Assembly: GCA_905214225.1 (NCBI GenBank)
Contig: CAJMLL010000006.1
Coordinates: 1 to 64,000 of the forward strand
From: an uncultured bacterium
GTDB lineage: Bacteria; Bacillota; Clostridia; Peptostreptococcales; Anaerovoracaceae
Length of the DNA: 64,000 nucleotides
Direction: 5' to 3'
Shown here: positions 17,888-28,156 of the stretch, in pieces
Layout: the number at the start of each line of letters is the position of its first letter
How positions within the stretch are numbered: the first letter of the stretch is position 1
Program-made: the position numbers and the translations under genes
The notes under the pieces: model-generated
Database searches by the model: none
Told to the model about the DNA's origin: nothing
The model's input: the letters and a program-made list of their open reading frames with translations, nothing else

Positions 17888-18496
17888 ATGAAAAAGAAGC
17901 CGGCGGCCGTGCTGGGCGGGACATTTAATCCGATTCATCTCGGACATATATCTATCGCGGAGGCGGCCGCAGAAGAACTTCATCTGCATACCGTCTATCT
18001 CATGCCGGCCCATGTCAGCCCCTTTAAGCTGAACGAGCTGCATGTGTCGGATGAAGACCGGCTGGCCATGGTCCGGATTGCCGCGCAGAATCATCCGCGC
18101 CTTTCCGTTCTGGATTACGAAATCCGGAAACAGGGCATTTCCTACACCTGGGATACGCTGGAAGAATTGTCCCGGATCCATGAAGACACCGACTTCTGGT
18201 TTATTGTCGGCGGGGATTCTTTCCTGCAGCTGAAAAGCTGGAGCCATGGTCCGGAAATCTTAAGCCGGTATGGTATTATATTAACGATACGTCCGGGAAT
18301 TTCCAGGGAAGACTGTCTGCAGATGAAAGAACAATATGAGAATCAGTATGGCGCGAGAATTTCCCTGGTGCATAATGACCCGCTGGATATTTCTTCTACG
18401 GAAATCCGCAGAAGGGCGGCAGAAGGGAAATCACTGAAAGGACTCGTGCCGCGGGAGGTAGAAAAATATATCTATGATCACCGATTATATCGATAA
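17888..18496 (+). CDS. nadD: Nicotinate-nucleotide adenylyltransferase
   Basis: The 202-residue product makes nicotinic acid adenine dinucleotide in NAD synthesis. The nucleotidyltransferase motif GGTFNPIHLGH is at the N-terminus and the second signature, SSTEIRRR, near the C-terminus. The gene is followed by yqeK with a 23-base overlap, the same order as in Bacillus (yqeJ-yqeK-rsfS). Confidence 0.94.
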   Translation: MKKKPAAVLGGTFNPIHLGHISIAEAAAEELHLHTVYLMPAHVSPFKLNELHVSDEDRLAMVRIAAQNHPRLSVLDYEIRKQGISYTWDTLEELSRIHEDTDFWFIVGGDSFLQLKSWSHGPEILSRYGIILTIRPGISREDCLQMKEQYENQYGARISLVHNDPLDISSTEIRRRAAEGKSLKGLVPREVEKYIYDHRLYR

Positions 18497-19388
18497 GGAT
18501 AAAGTTATTCAGTATCTGGACGAGCATTTGTCAGAAAAGCGCCGCCGTCACATTAAAGGCGTTGTGGAAACTGCCGTCAGCCTTGCGAAACAGTACGGAG
18601 CGGATCCGGAGAAGGCAGAGGCGGGAGCGCTCTACCATGACATGTTCAAGGAGAGAGACCTGGACGACCTGATTGACCGGTACGGCCTTCCGCAAAAGTA
18701 TAAAGGAAAGCGGAATCTTGCCCACAGCAAGGTTGCCGCGGCAGTAATGGAAAAAGAACTCCACGTTACCGACCGGGATCTGATCAATGCAGTCAGCTAT
18801 CATACGACCGGACGTCCGGCAATGTCGCTTCTGGAGAAAATTTTATTCCTCGCAGACGCCATTGAGCCGTCGAGAGATTATCCGGGAGTTGACGAAGCAA
18901 GAAGACTGGCGTATAAAGATATTGACAGGGCTTGCCTGTATTCGCTGAGCCGGTCAGTGGATTTTGTCCGTTCGCAGGGAAAATATCTGGACGAGGACAC
19001 GCTGCATGCCAGAGATTATTATGAAAACCAGTTAAAGGAGAGAAAAATGGACAGCAGAACCTTAGCGATTGAAGCAGCGAAGGCAATGGATGCCAAGCTG
19101 GGAATTGATGTAGTGATTATCGATGTGGCGGAACGATCCTCGTTTACCGACTACCTGGTTGTCGCATCCGGAAGTTCCGAGCGTCAGGCAGAAGCGCTTG
19201 CCGATGCCGCAGAAGACCGCCTTGCTGAGCTTAACGTTTTGTCCCGCAGCACAGAAGGCAGAAGAAACACGGGCTGGATTCTCGTGGATTTTGGTGATAT
19301 TGTCGTTAACGTATTTACAGAAGAAATGCGTGCGAAATATAATATTGAAGGGGTCTGGGGAGACTGTGACCTCGTGGATTGGAAGTAG
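18474..19388 (+). CDS. yqeK-rsfS: Fused YqeK HD-domain Ap4A hydrolase and ribosome-silencing factor RsfS
   Basis: One uninterrupted frame of 304 codons encodes two proteins that are normally separate. Residues 1-191 are YqeK: an HD-domain metal enzyme (LYHDMFKE, YHTTGRP, FLADAIEPSR) that splits diadenosine tetraphosphate symmetrically. Residues 192-304 are RsfS/Iojap (VVIIDVAERSSFTDYLVVASG; GWILVDFGDIVVNVF), which binds ribosomal protein uL14 and blocks subunit joining during starvation. There is no stop codon between them, but AAAGGAG (19034-19040) sits 6 bases before an in-frame ATG at 19047. RsfS can therefore be made both as a fusion tail and as a free 113-residue protein. A lost stop codon through mutation or sequence error is the alternative. 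Confidence 0.88.
   Translation: MITDYIDKDKVIQYLDEHLSEKRRRHIKGVVETAVSLAKQYGADPEKAEAGALYHDMFKERDLDDLIDRYGLPQKYKGKRNLAHSKVAAAVMEKELHVTDRDLINAVSYHTTGRPAMSLLEKILFLADAIEPSRDYPGVDEARRLAYKDIDRACLYSLSRSVDFVRSQGKYLDEDTLHARDYYENQLKERKMDSRTLAIEAAKAMDAKLGIDVVIIDVAERSSFTDYLVVASGSSERQAEALADAAEDRLAELNVLSRSTEGRRNTGWILVDFGDIVVNVFTEEMRAKYNIEGVWGDCDLVDWK
19034..19049 (+). promoter_or_regulatory. Internal ribosome site and start codon for free RsfS
   Basis: AAAGGAG, a 6-base spacer and ATG (19047-19049) lie inside the fused gene, in frame with RsfS. The codons before it read Gln-Leu-Lys-Glu-Arg-Lys, with no stop. The site is as good as the true start sites of neighbouring genes. Confidence 0.65.
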
Positions 19389-19412
19389 TATTGTTTTACA
19401 GGGGAAGAAGAA

Positions 19413-21899
19413 ATGGAAGAAAAGTACAATTTTAGTGAGATCGAGAAGAAATGGCAGAAGTACTGGGAGGAGAATAAGTCCTTCAAGGTCACGGAAGATC
19501 CATCCAAGAAGAAATTCTATGATCTGGAAATGTTCCCGTACCCGTCCGGAAAGCTGCACATGGGTCATGTAAGAAACTATTCCATCGGAGATGTCATCGC
19601 CCGTTTCAAGACGATGCAGGGATACAATGTTCTTCATGTCATGGGCTTCGATTCTTTCGGACTGCCGGCAGAGAACGCGGCGATCAAACATGGTATTGCC
19701 CCGGACAAGTGGACGTGGGATAATATTCATGAGATGGAAGACGAGCTGCGCCGTCTCGGACTCTCTTACGACTGGGACCGCGAGGTACAGACTTGCAGCC
19801 CGGAATACTATAAGTGGATGCAGTGGATCTTTATTCAGTTCTATAATAAAGGTCTTGCATATAAAAAAGAAAACCCGGTGAACTGGTGCCCAAGCTGCCA
19901 GACCGTACTGGCAAATGAGCAGGTTGTAGACGGCTGCTGCGAGCGCTGCCACACACCTGTAACCAAGAAGGACCTGTCTCAGTGGTATCTGCGTATCACA
20001 GACTACGCGGACAGACTTCTGGATAATCTGGACAAGCTCCCGGGATGGCCGAACAAGGTAAAAGTCATGCAGCGCAACTGGATCGGAAGATCCGTCGGCG
20101 CAGAAATTGATTTTAAGATTGTGGATTCCGATAAATCACTGAAGGTCTTCACAACCCGTGCAGACACATTGTTCGGAGCGACATTCATGGTAATGTCACC
20201 GGAGCACCCTTACCTGATGGAGCTGGTAAAGGGCAGCGAATACGAGAAACCGGTGAATGAATATGTCGAGAAAGTCAAGCACCTGAATGACATTGAGCGT
20301 ACGTCCACCACACGCGAGAAGACAGGTGTATTTATCGGACGCTATGCGGTAAATCCGGTAAATGGAAAACAGATTCCGATCTATATTTCCGACTACGTAC
20401 TGATGAGTTACGGAACAGGAGCAATCATGGCGGTTCCGGCTCACGACCAGAGAGACTTCGATTTCGCGAAGAAGTTCGGCCTGGACATCATTCCGGTAGT
20501 CGACAGCGACGATCCGGAGATCGATGTCAATAATCTGACCAAGGCATTTGATGCAGAGGGAACGATGATCAATTCCGAGCAGTTCAATGGAATGAACAAC
20601 CGCGAAGCGATCGGCAAGATGATCGACTGGCTGGACAGCGAGGGAATCGGAAAGAAGACGGTCAACTACAAGCTCAGAGACTGGCTGATATCCAGACAGA
20701 GATACTGGGGAACGCCAATCCCGATGATTTACTGCGAAGACTGCGGATGGGTTCCTGAAAAAGAGGAGAACCTGCCGGTTCTGCTTCCTAAGGATGTAGA
20801 ATTCACCGGAAAGGGAGAATCCCCGATTACGACATCCAAGTCCTTCGTAGAATGCACATGCCCGCGCTGCGGAAAGAAAGCAAGACGTGAAGTCGACACA
20901 ATGGATACATTCCTCGACTCTTCCTGGTACTATCTGCGTTATACAGATCCGCACAACGACAAAAAGGCATGGGACAAGAAGAAAGCCGATTACTGGATGA
21001 ATGTCGACCAGTACATCGGAGGCGTTGAGCACGCGATCCTGCACCTGATGTACGCGCGTTTCTTCATGATGGCGCTCTATGACCTGGGACTGGTCAGCGA
21101 GGAGGAGCCTTTCCGCAATCTGCTGACACAGGGCATGGTAAACAAGGCCGATGAGAACGGCGTCTTCAAGAAAATGAGTAAATCTGTCGGAAATGTCGTC
21201 AGCCCGGAAGAGATTCTGAAGAAATACGGCGCAGATACAGCGAGACTGTTCATTCTGTTTGCTGCACCACCGGAAAGAGAACTGGACTGGTCGGATGAAG
21301 GTGTGGACGGAAGCTACCGTTTCCTGAACCGTGTCTGGAGACTGGTTTATGAATTTGTCAGCCAGAACGGTGATAAGGAACTTCCTGTTGAGGTGAAGTC
21401 GGATCTCGACAAGAACTTGAACTATGTATTGAATACGACGATTAAGAAAGTGACCGATGACATCAGCAAGCGTTATAACTTCAACACTGCTATCAGCTCC
21501 ATCATGGAATTGGTCAATGAGCTTTACAAGGATAAGGACCAGAAGGATCTGAACCCGGGACTTTATGCCAAGGCTGTCAGAACCGTTGTCGTCCTGCTCT
21601 CCCCGTTCACCCCGCATATCTGCGAAGAGATGTGGCAGAATCTGGGCGGAGAAGGCACACTGACACACCACGCATGGCCATCTTATGATGAGAAGGCACT
21701 CGTCAAGGACGAGGTAGAGATTGTTGTTCAGTTGAACGGAAAAGTCAAGGCAAAAATCAGCGCTGCAAGCGGACTGTCCAGAGAGGAACTCGCTGAGAAG
21801 GTTCAGCAGGATGCAAGGGTTAAGGAACTTCTTGAAGGCAAAAATATCGTGAAGACCATTGCGGTACCGAATCGGCTTGTAAACTTTGTCGTCAGGTAG
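19413..21899 (+). CDS. leuS: Leucyl-tRNA synthetase
   Basis: The 828-residue class I synthetase charges tRNA-Leu. HMGH is in [17 protein letters not shown] near residue 50, the zinc-ribbon-like [14 protein letters not shown] and [10 protein letters not shown] segments are present, the editing domain lies about residues 230-420, and KMSKS appears in [12 protein letters not shown] near residue 590. The C-terminal anticodon-binding and leucine-specific domains are complete. It follows the rsfS part after 24 bases with GGGGAAG in front, and probably shares the aspS-nadD transcript. Confidence 0.96.
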   Translation: MEEKYNFSEIEKKWQKYWEENKSFKVTEDPSKKKFYDLEMFPYPSGKLHMGHVRNYSIGDVIARFKTMQGYNVLHVMGFDSFGLPAENAAIKHGIAPDKWTWDNIHEMEDELRRLGLSYDWDREVQTCSPEYYKWMQWIFIQFYNKGLAYKKENPVNWCPSCQTVLANEQVVDGCCERCHTPVTKKDLSQWYLRITDYADRLLDNLDKLPGWPNKVKVMQRNWIGRSVGAEIDFKIVDSDKSLKVFTTRADTLFGATFMVMSPEHPYLMELVKGSEYEKPVNEYVEKVKHLNDIERTSTTREKTGVFIGRYAVNPVNGKQIPIYISDYVLMSYGTGAIMAVPAHDQRDFDFAKKFGLDIIPVVDSDDPEIDVNNLTKAFDAEGTMINSEQFNGMNNREAIGKMIDWLDSEGIGKKTVNYKLRDWLISRQRYWGTPIPMIYCEDCGWVPEKEENLPVLLPKDVEFTGKGESPITTSKSFVECTCPRCGKKARREVDTMDTFLDSSWYYLRYTDPHNDKKAWDKKKADYWMNVDQYIGGVEHAILHLMYARFFMMALYDLGLVSEEEPFRNLLTQGMVNKADENGVFKKMSKSVGNVVSPEEILKKYGADTARLFILFAAPPERELDWSDEGVDGSYRFLNRVWRLVYEFVSQNGDKELPVEVKSDLDKNLNYVLNTTIKKVTDDISKRYNFNTAISSIMELVNELYKDKDQKDLNPGLYAKAVRTVVVLLSPFTPHICEEMWQNLGGEGTLTHHAWPSYDEKALVKDEVEIVVQLNGKVKAKISAASGLSREELAEKVQQDARVKELLEGKNIVKTIAVPNRLVNFVVR

Positions 21900-21910
21900 A
21901 GAGGACCTTA

Positions 21911-23815
21911 ATGAGAGAGAATAACAAGAACAATGCCCAGGAGAAGAATACCCGGGCAAAAAGAAACGGCCAGAGGAATAACCATTCCTCTGAGCGCCGT
22001 TTCAACAGCCGCAAGTCCGGTGAGAACAGAAAAGCGGACGCGGCGGGAGATCGTCTGGGCCGGGAGCTGGGCCTGAAGCCGAAGACACAGTCATCTGCAA
22101 GGCACACGGCCAACATCCACAGGGGCGCAAGAACCAGAAATGATACGCATGCGCGCAAAAAGCCGGAAAGCATAAAGATTTTCCCGATCGGCGGTTTGGA
22201 TGAAATCGGAAAGAATATGACCCTTCTCGAATACAAGGATCAGATTCTGATCATCGACTGCGGAATGTCTTTTCCGGATGACAGCATGTACGGAATTGAT
22301 GTCGTAATCCCGGACTTCAGCTATGTTGTAAAGAACGCAGCCAAAGTCAAGGGACTGATCATTACCCACGGACACGAAGACCATATCGGCGGCGTGCCGT
22401 ATCTGCTGAAGCAGATCAATGTTCCGATTTACGGAACACCTCTGTCACTGGGACTGATCAGAAACAAGCTGGAAGAGCACGGAATCAGAGGTAATCTGAA
22501 TGTCATTCACGCCGGAGACACCTTCAGGGTCGGAGCGTTTGAGATTGAAGCCATTCATACCACGCATTCTATCGCGGACGCGGTATGCTACTTTATCAAA
22601 ACGCCGGCTGCCAGAATCTTCCACACAGGAGACTTTAAAATCGACTACACACCGGTCGACGGAGATCCGATCGATCTGGGAAGACTGGCAGAAATCGGAG
22701 ATTCCGGAGTCGATTTGATGATGTGCGATTCCACCAATGTCGTACGTCCGGGCTATACCCGTTCCGAGCGCGTTGTAGGAGAATCCCTGGACGGAATTTT
22801 CCGTGAAGCGGAAAACCGTATCATCATTGCGACATTCTCCTCGAATGTCAACCGAATCCAGAAGATTATCGAACTGTCTGTGAAGTACGGAAGGAAATTT
22901 GCCGTATCCGGCCGGAGCATGGATAATGTCGTCAAGCTGGCCATGGAACTGGGCTATTTAAAATTCCCGGCAGGCTCCTATGTGGAACTGAACCAGACCA
23001 GAGGAATTCCAGACAGTAAATTAACGATTATTACTACAGGAAGCCAGGGCGAACCGCTTTCCGCGCTTGCCAGAATGGCAGCCGATGAACACAGAAACGT
23101 AAAGCTGAAGAAGGGTGATACGGTAATCCTGTCATCCACACCGGTTCCGGGAAATGAAAAATCCGTTTCCAGAGTCGTCAATCAGCTCTACCAGAAGCAG
23201 GTACATGTCATCTATAACGAGAATGCGGATATCCACGTTTCAGGACATGCCTGCCAGGAAGACCTGAAGCTGATGCATTCCCTGATCCGTCCGAAGTTCT
23301 TTATGCCGGTTCACGGAGAGCACAGACATCTGATTATTCACCGTCAGCTCGCCGAGCAGCTTGGAGAAAAGAAAGACCATATCTTTATTCTGAGCAATGG
23401 AGACCAGCTGACCCTGACAAAGAAGAGAGCCATCCGCTTTAAAAATGTGGTTCCTGCAGAAGATATCATGGTCGACGGACTCGGTATCGGCGATGTCGGA
23501 AATATCGTTCTGAAGGACCGTCAGCTCCTCTCAGAGTCAGGACTGATTCTGGTTGTTGCCGGCGTAGACACCGGAAGCGGAACACTGGTTTCCGGACCGG
23601 AAATCGTTTCCAGAGGATTTGTATATGTCAAGGAGAACGAGGGACTGATTGCAGAATCCAGAAAGGTTGCGCAGAATACGATCGAAAAGAGTCTGGCAGG
23701 AGGATTCCAGGACTGGAACAGTCTGAAAAACGATGTGCGTGACGACCTGCGCCGCTTCATTTTCCAGAAGACCAGGAGGAGTCCGCTGATTCTGCCGGTC
23801 TTCCTGCAGATCTAA
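21911..23815 (+). CDS. rnj: Ribonuclease J
   Basis: RNase J is the metallo-beta-lactamase/beta-CASP nuclease that processes and degrades RNA in Firmicutes by endo- and 5'-exonuclease action. The 634-residue product has GGLDEIGKNMTLLEY, the zinc motif THGHEDHIGGVPYLL, HTGDFKID, the beta-CASP motifs and VHGEHRHL toward the end. An extra N-terminal tail of about 85 residues, rich in Arg, Lys, Asn and Gln, precedes the catalytic domain; the usual enzyme is about 555 residues. The tail is probably disordered and may bind RNA. leuS ends 11 bases upstream. Confidence 0.92.
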   Translation: MRENNKNNAQEKNTRAKRNGQRNNHSSERRFNSRKSGENRKADAAGDRLGRELGLKPKTQSSARHTANIHRGARTRNDTHARKKPESIKIFPIGGLDEIGKNMTLLEYKDQILIIDCGMSFPDDSMYGIDVVIPDFSYVVKNAAKVKGLIITHGHEDHIGGVPYLLKQINVPIYGTPLSLGLIRNKLEEHGIRGNLNVIHAGDTFRVGAFEIEAIHTTHSIADAVCYFIKTPAARIFHTGDFKIDYTPVDGDPIDLGRLAEIGDSGVDLMMCDSTNVVRPGYTRSERVVGESLDGIFREAENRIIIATFSSNVNRIQKIIELSVKYGRKFAVSGRSMDNVVKLAMELGYLKFPAGSYVELNQTRGIPDSKLTIITTGSQGEPLSALARMAADEHRNVKLKKGDTVILSSTPVPGNEKSVSRVVNQLYQKQVHVIYNENADIHVSGHACQEDLKLMHSLIRPKFFMPVHGEHRHLIIHRQLAEQLGEKKDHIFILSNGDQLTLTKKRAIRFKNVVPAEDIMVDGLGIGDVGNIVLKDRQLLSESGLILVVAGVDTGSGTLVSGPEIVSRGFVYVKENEGLIAESRKVAQNTIEKSLAGGFQDWNSLKNDVRDDLRRFIFQKTRRSPLILPVFLQI

Positions 23816-23827
23816 CGGGAGGAAAGA

Positions 23828-24190
23828 ATGAACGTATATGATCAGGCCCACGGTCTGGCTCAGGCCATAAAGGAGTCAGAGGAATTCAAGCAGTACGACC
23901 AGATGCAGAAACTGGTTGACAGCGATCCGGAACTTTCAAACATGGTAAAAGAGCTGCAGAATCTCCAGCTTCGTCAGCAGTCCATGCAGATGAACGGCGA
24001 TCAGCCGTCACCGGAACTGATGCAGGAGATCCAGCGTATTTCCGCCATGATGATGTCCAATCCCGCTGCCGCGCAGTATATGCAGACAGCAATGCGTTTT
24101 TCGCTGATGATGGCAGACGTCTATAAGATTGTCGGCGAGGCCATCGGCATGGACATGTCGCAGCTTCCGGATATGATGAAAAACCTGTAA
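23828..24190 (+). CDS. YlbF/YmcA-family protein
   Basis: The 120-residue all-helical acidic protein has the YlbF-family pattern: a helix with ALAQAIKESEEF-like spacing, the segment DSDPELSNMVKELQNLQ, and a Gln/Met-rich middle. In Bacillus, YlbF, YmcA and YaaT form the Y-complex that modulates RNase Y-dependent mRNA cleavage. Here the gene stands 12 bases behind RNase J, which fits a role in RNA turnover, but that role is inferred from context. ATG 23828 follows GGGAGG. Confidence 0.75.
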   Translation: MNVYDQAHGLAQAIKESEEFKQYDQMQKLVDSDPELSNMVKELQNLQLRQQSMQMNGDQPSPELMQEIQRISAMMMSNPAAAQYMQTAMRFSLMMADVYKIVGEAIGMDMSQLPDMMKNL

Positions 24191-24245
24191 ATCAGATTTT
24201 TCACCGGTCAAAGAGAAATACACCAGCAATCAGAACGTCCGGCTG

Positions 24246-24273
24246 TTGCAAATCACCGCAGTTCTGATATAAT
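24246..24273 (+). promoter_or_regulatory. Promoter of efp
   Basis: TTGCAA (24246-24251), a 16-base spacer and TATAAT (24268-24273) lie 40 bases before the efp start codon. Confidence 0.6.
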
Positions 24274-24312
24274 ATATTAGATTTACTAAAAAAAATAGGG
24301 AGTGAAAAACCA

Positions 24313-24876
24313 ATGATTACAGCAGGAGATTTCAGAAAGGGCATGACGTTCGAACTGGACGGAGAGCCTAACGTTGTTGTCGACTTTCAGCATGTTAAGC
24401 CGGGCAAAGGTGCTGCGTTCGTAAGAACAAAGTATAAGAACATTATTACCGGTGCGATCCGTGAGACGGCATTCAACCCGACAGAGAAGTTTAATGAAGC
24501 AAGAATTGAGACCAGAAAGATGACTTATCTCTACAATGACGGAGATCTGTTCTATTTCATGGACCCAGAGTCATTCGAGCAGATTCCGGTAGGAAAGGAT
24601 CTGATGGGAGACGCAGTAAAGTACATTCGTGAGAACGATGAAGCTACACTCCGTTTCTATGAGAATTCCTGCTTCGCCGTTGAACCGCCGAACTTCGTAG
24701 ACCTGACCGTTACAGAGACAGAGCCGGGAATCAAGGGCGACACAGCTACGAATGTAACCAAGGCCGCAACCGTTGAGACTGGCGCAGTCATTCAGGTTCC
24801 TATCTTCATTGAAGAAGGAGAAAAGATTCAGATCGATACGAGAACAGGAGAGTATCTCGGAAGATCCAAGGAGTAA
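24313..24876 (+). CDS. efp: Elongation factor P
   Basis: EF-P enters the ribosomal E site and rescues stalls at consecutive prolines. The 187-residue product has the three-domain layout; the tip loop reads [12 protein letters not shown], with Lys at the position that is modified in other bacteria. The C-terminal domain ends with [13 protein letters not shown]. The gene has its own promoter and terminator. No EF-P modification gene is nearby. Confidence 0.95.
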   Translation: MITAGDFRKGMTFELDGEPNVVVDFQHVKPGKGAAFVRTKYKNIITGAIRETAFNPTEKFNEARIETRKMTYLYNDGDLFYFMDPESFEQIPVGKDLMGDAVKYIRENDEATLRFYENSCFAVEPPNFVDLTVTETEPGIKGDTATNVTKAATVETGAVIQVPIFIEEGEKIQIDTRTGEYLGRSKE

Positions 24877-24903
24877 TGAACCGTATAAGGAAATGCATGA
24901 GGA

Positions 24904-24936
24904 GGGACGTAGATGTTTTATTTACGTCCCTTTCTT
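24904..24936 (+). terminator. Intrinsic terminator after efp
   Basis: GGGACGTA (24904-24911) pairs with TACGTCCC (24923-24930), followed by TTTCTT. Confidence 0.8.
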
Positions 24937-25028
24937 GTCCATGCGGATATTTTTGCCGAGCAGTAAACCGATTCTCGGAGGAGCTTCCGCAGGACTGTTT
25001 CTGGATAGAGAAGTAATGGAGTTTGTGT

Positions 25029-26102
25029 ATGAACACAGGAAATAACAGCGGACATGGAAAACGTATCGTCCTGGTCATCGTGCTGATTCTGATTCTGATC
25101 GCGGCAACGGCAGGAATCTGGTACATTTCATCAACCCGGCCGGAGAATAAGAATTCCAGCAAGGTGCAAGTCGTCACGATCCAGCAGGGAACCGGCGCTT
25201 CCGCCATCGGACAAATCTTAAAGAGCAAGGGGCTGATCCGCTCTGCCGCGGCATTCCGGATTTACGGAAAACTGAACGGAACCGATGCGAAGTATCAGGC
25301 CGGCACCTACGGCATCAGCAGATCCATGAGCGTCAGCAGAATCGCGCAGATCATTGCTTCCGGAAAAACGAATACCATCAGTGTAACCATTCCGGAAGGC
25401 CTGACGGAATATCAGATTGCAAAGAAATTTTCATCTGCAGGTCTGGTAAAATACAGCAGTTTTGTGAACGAACTGGAAAACGGTGATTTCCGCTCCGAGT
25501 TCAGTTTCCTGAAAGGCGCCCAGAAAGGAAAGCATCAGATGGAAGGCTATCTTTTCCCGGATACTTATGCGGTAGCGCCGGGCACGAGCAGCCATAAGAT
25601 CATCGAGATGATGCTGAAAAGGGAGCAGACCGAGCTGAACACGCTGAAATTCAGCAGTAATGTGAAGAAAGGATACAGCGTTAACAAGGTCATGACCATC
25701 GCTTCCATTATCGAGAAGGAATGCCAGGCTGATCAGGACCGCGCCAAGGTTTCCAGCGTTATCTACAACCGTCTGAAGAAGAATATGCCGCTTCAGATGG
25801 ACTCTACGATTACCTATCTGCTGGATCAGACCGGAAGCCATAAAACAGAAGTCACGTATAAAGACCTGAAGATTGACTCCCCGTATAATACATATAAGAA
25901 TACGGGACTTCCTCCGGGGCCGATTGCCAGCCCGGGAAAGGCATCCATGGAAGCCGCTCTGCATCCTGCCAATACTAAGTATCTGTACTTTGTTGTCAGC
26001 AGCAAACTGGACGGAAGCCATGTCTTCAGCAGCAGCTACAGTCAGTTTGAAAAAGACAAGGCCGCATACAGCAAGGCGCTGAAGAAGCAGCAGAGTAAGT
26101 AA
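25029..26102 (+). CDS. mltG: Endolytic murein transglycosylase MltG
   Basis: MltG cuts newly made glycan strands and so ends peptidoglycan polymerisation. The 357-residue product has one N-terminal transmembrane helix (about residues 12-35), a LysM-like part (TIPEGLTEYQIAKKFSSAG), and the YceG catalytic domain with the active Glu in ASIIEKECQ, then YNRLKKNMPLQMDSTITYLL and NTYKNTGLPPGPIASPG. ATG 25029 has GGAG 8 bases upstream and is preferred to the in-frame TTG at 25023. It probably begins a transcript that continues into the next three genes. Confidence 0.92.
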   Translation: MNTGNNSGHGKRIVLVIVLILILIAATAGIWYISSTRPENKNSSKVQVVTIQQGTGASAIGQILKSKGLIRSAAAFRIYGKLNGTDAKYQAGTYGISRSMSVSRIAQIIASGKTNTISVTIPEGLTEYQIAKKFSSAGLVKYSSFVNELENGDFRSEFSFLKGAQKGKHQMEGYLFPDTYAVAPGTSSHKIIEMMLKREQTELNTLKFSSNVKKGYSVNKVMTIASIIEKECQADQDRAKVSSVIYNRLKKNMPLQMDSTITYLLDQTGSHKTEVTYKDLKIDSPYNTYKNTGLPPGPIASPGKASMEAALHPANTKYLYFVVSSKLDGSHVFSSSYSQFEKDKAAYSKALKKQQSK

Positions 26103-26151
26103 CAGATCTGATTAGAATACAGAAACGATACAGACAGAAAGGAAGATCGTT

Positions 26152-26832
26152 TTGGAGATAGAAATTACCAGCCCGCTGGTGGAAGATTTTCTTCACCAGC
26201 ATTACCGGCCGCTGAACAGCAGTCTTGAAAAGCTCCGGGAAATATCCAGGGCAGATAAAGTCCCGCTGATCAGAAGAGAAACCGAGATGCTCCTTTCCAC
26301 ACTGCTGGAACTGAAGCAGCCGAGGAAAATTCTGGAAATCGGAACTGCAATCGGTTACTCAGCCGTATATTTTGCGACTTTCTGCCCGCATGCAGAGGTA
26401 TACACGATAGAAAAGGATGAGTACATGTTCCGCGCCGCCCGGATCAATGTCCGCCAGTCACGTCTGGAGAACCAGATCCATGTTCTTCACGGAGACGGTG
26501 CAGAAATGATCGATCTTTTGAAAGCCAACGGAATCAAAGATTTCGACATGGTATTTATCGATGCGGCAAAGAGCAAGTACGGAGAATTCATGGATCATGC
26601 ACTGACGGTATGCAGGGACGGTGCCATGATTGTCTGCGATGATATTCTGCAGAACGGACTGACATTGATTGACGCAGACATGGATCCGAAACGTGAGAGA
26701 AAACACCGGACCAATATCCGTCAGATGAGAGAATTTATTTCTAAGATTATGGACGACCCGAGACTGTCCACTTCCCTGAATGCGGTGGGAGACGGAATGT
26801 CGGTTTCCATCTATCACGGCGATGAAGAATAG
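26152..26832 (+). CDS. trmR: O-methyltransferase, TrmR (YrrM)-like
   Basis: The 226-residue class I SAM methyltransferase has the glycine motif EIGTAIGYSAVY near residue 65 and VFIDAAKSKYGEF in the middle, typical of family 3 O-methyltransferases. In Bacillus the equivalent gene, next to the U32 peptidases yrrN and yrrO, methylates 5-hydroxyuridine at tRNA position 34. The U32 protein directly downstream makes the same role likely here. The start is TTG 26152 behind AAAGGAAG. Confidence 0.8.
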   Translation: MEIEITSPLVEDFLHQHYRPLNSSLEKLREISRADKVPLIRRETEMLLSTLLELKQPRKILEIGTAIGYSAVYFATFCPHAEVYTIEKDEYMFRAARINVRQSRLENQIHVLHGDGAEMIDLLKANGIKDFDMVFIDAAKSKYGEFMDHALTVCRDGAMIVCDDILQNGLTLIDADMDPKRERKHRTNIRQMREFISKIMDDPRLSTSLNAVGDGMSVSIYHGDEE

Positions 26833-26868
26833 AAACAGGACAGTCACAGAAAAACGGAGAGGCAGATA

Positions 26869-28104
26869 ATGAAGAAGAAACTGGAACTGCTGGCACCTGC
26901 CGGCGATCTGGAAAAACTGAAGACGGCGATCCAGTACGGCGCCGATGCAGTATATTTTGGCGGGGAAATGTTTTCCCTGCGTGCAGGAGCCGGAAACCTG
27001 TCAATTGACGACATCAAAGAGGGGCTGGAGTACGCCCACAGCCGTGGAAAACGCTGTTATATGACGATTAATATCTATGCGCATAACACAGATATCGATC
27101 CGCTTTACCGCTATCTGGAAAAGATTAAAGACCTCGGAATCGATGCATTTCTGATTTCTGATCCGGGAATCATTGAGATGGTAAAAGAAGTTATCCCTGG
27201 CGCGGAAATCCATTTGTCCACACAGGCCAATATGACCAACTGGAGAACCGGTAAGTTCTGGACAGAGAAAATGGGCGTACAGCGCCTGGTTCTGGCCAGG
27301 GAACTGAGCTTCCGGGAAATCCGGGAAATTCATGAGAAACTTCCGGATACGGATCTGGAGGCCTTCGTTCACGGTGCCATGTGCATCAGCTATTCCGGCC
27401 GCTGCCTGCTCAGCAATTTTATGACTGGAAGAGATGCCAACCGCGGAGCCTGCGCCCACCCATGCCGCTATAAATATGCGCTGGTGGAAGAAAAGCGCCC
27501 GGGACAGTACTGGCCGATTGAAGAAGATGACCGCGGCTCCTATATCATGAACTCTAAAGATCTCTGCATGATCGCCCATATTCCGGAGCTGGTGGAGGCA
27601 GGAATTTCAAGTGCCAAGATTGAAGGACGCATGAAGAGTATCTTCTATGTGGCCACCGTTGTTCACGCCTACCGCCAGGCGATTGATGCCTACTATGAGG
27701 ATCCGGAGCACTGGACCTTTAAGGAAGAGTGGATGGATGAGCTGAAGAAGGCCAGCCACAGAATGTTTACGACCGGTTTCTATTATGGAAAGCCGTCCGG
27801 AAATGAGCAGAACTACGAGAGCAGCGCCTACATCCGGGAGTACTCTTTTGTAGGAAAAGTTCTGGATTATAATGAGGAGACCGGTTACGCGCTGGTCGAG
27901 CAGAGAAATAAAATGTCTGAAGGAGATGAAATTGAAGTTTTCGGGCCGGAGATTAGTTTCTTCACACAGACCATTACAGACATGAGGGATGCGGAAAGCG
28001 ATGAACACCTGGAATCCGCTCCGCATCCGCAGCAGAAACTCCGGATGAAAATGGACCAGCCGGTCCGTCCGGGCTGGCTGCTCAGAATGAAAACCCAAAA
28101 ATAG
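26869..28104 (+). CDS. trhP: U32-family protein, TrhP-like tRNA U34 hydroxylation
   Basis: The 411-residue product is a peptidase family U32 member, opening with ELLAPAGDLEKLKTAI and YGADAVYFGGE. The signature EAFVHGAMCISYSGRC and the Cys-containing RGACAHPCRYKY segment are present. Members once called collagenase-like proteases are now known (TrhP, RlhA) to hydroxylate RNA using prephenate-derived chemistry and an iron-sulfur cluster. The pairing with a TrmR-like methyltransferase supports 5-hydroxyuridine synthesis at tRNA U34. Bacillus has two such genes; only one is here. Confidence 0.83.
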   Translation: MKKKLELLAPAGDLEKLKTAIQYGADAVYFGGEMFSLRAGAGNLSIDDIKEGLEYAHSRGKRCYMTINIYAHNTDIDPLYRYLEKIKDLGIDAFLISDPGIIEMVKEVIPGAEIHLSTQANMTNWRTGKFWTEKMGVQRLVLARELSFREIREIHEKLPDTDLEAFVHGAMCISYSGRCLLSNFMTGRDANRGACAHPCRYKYALVEEKRPGQYWPIEEDDRGSYIMNSKDLCMIAHIPELVEAGISSAKIEGRMKSIFYVATVVHAYRQAIDAYYEDPEHWTFKEEWMDELKKASHRMFTTGFYYGKPSGNEQNYESSAYIREYSFVGKVLDYNEETGYALVEQRNKMSEGDEIEVFGPEISFFTQTITDMRDAESDEHLESAPHPQQKLRMKMDQPVRPGWLLRMKTQK

Positions 28105-28156
28105 GCTCACCTGGATAAGCGGATTCCGATAAGAAAAATCGAGGAGATGGAGATTT

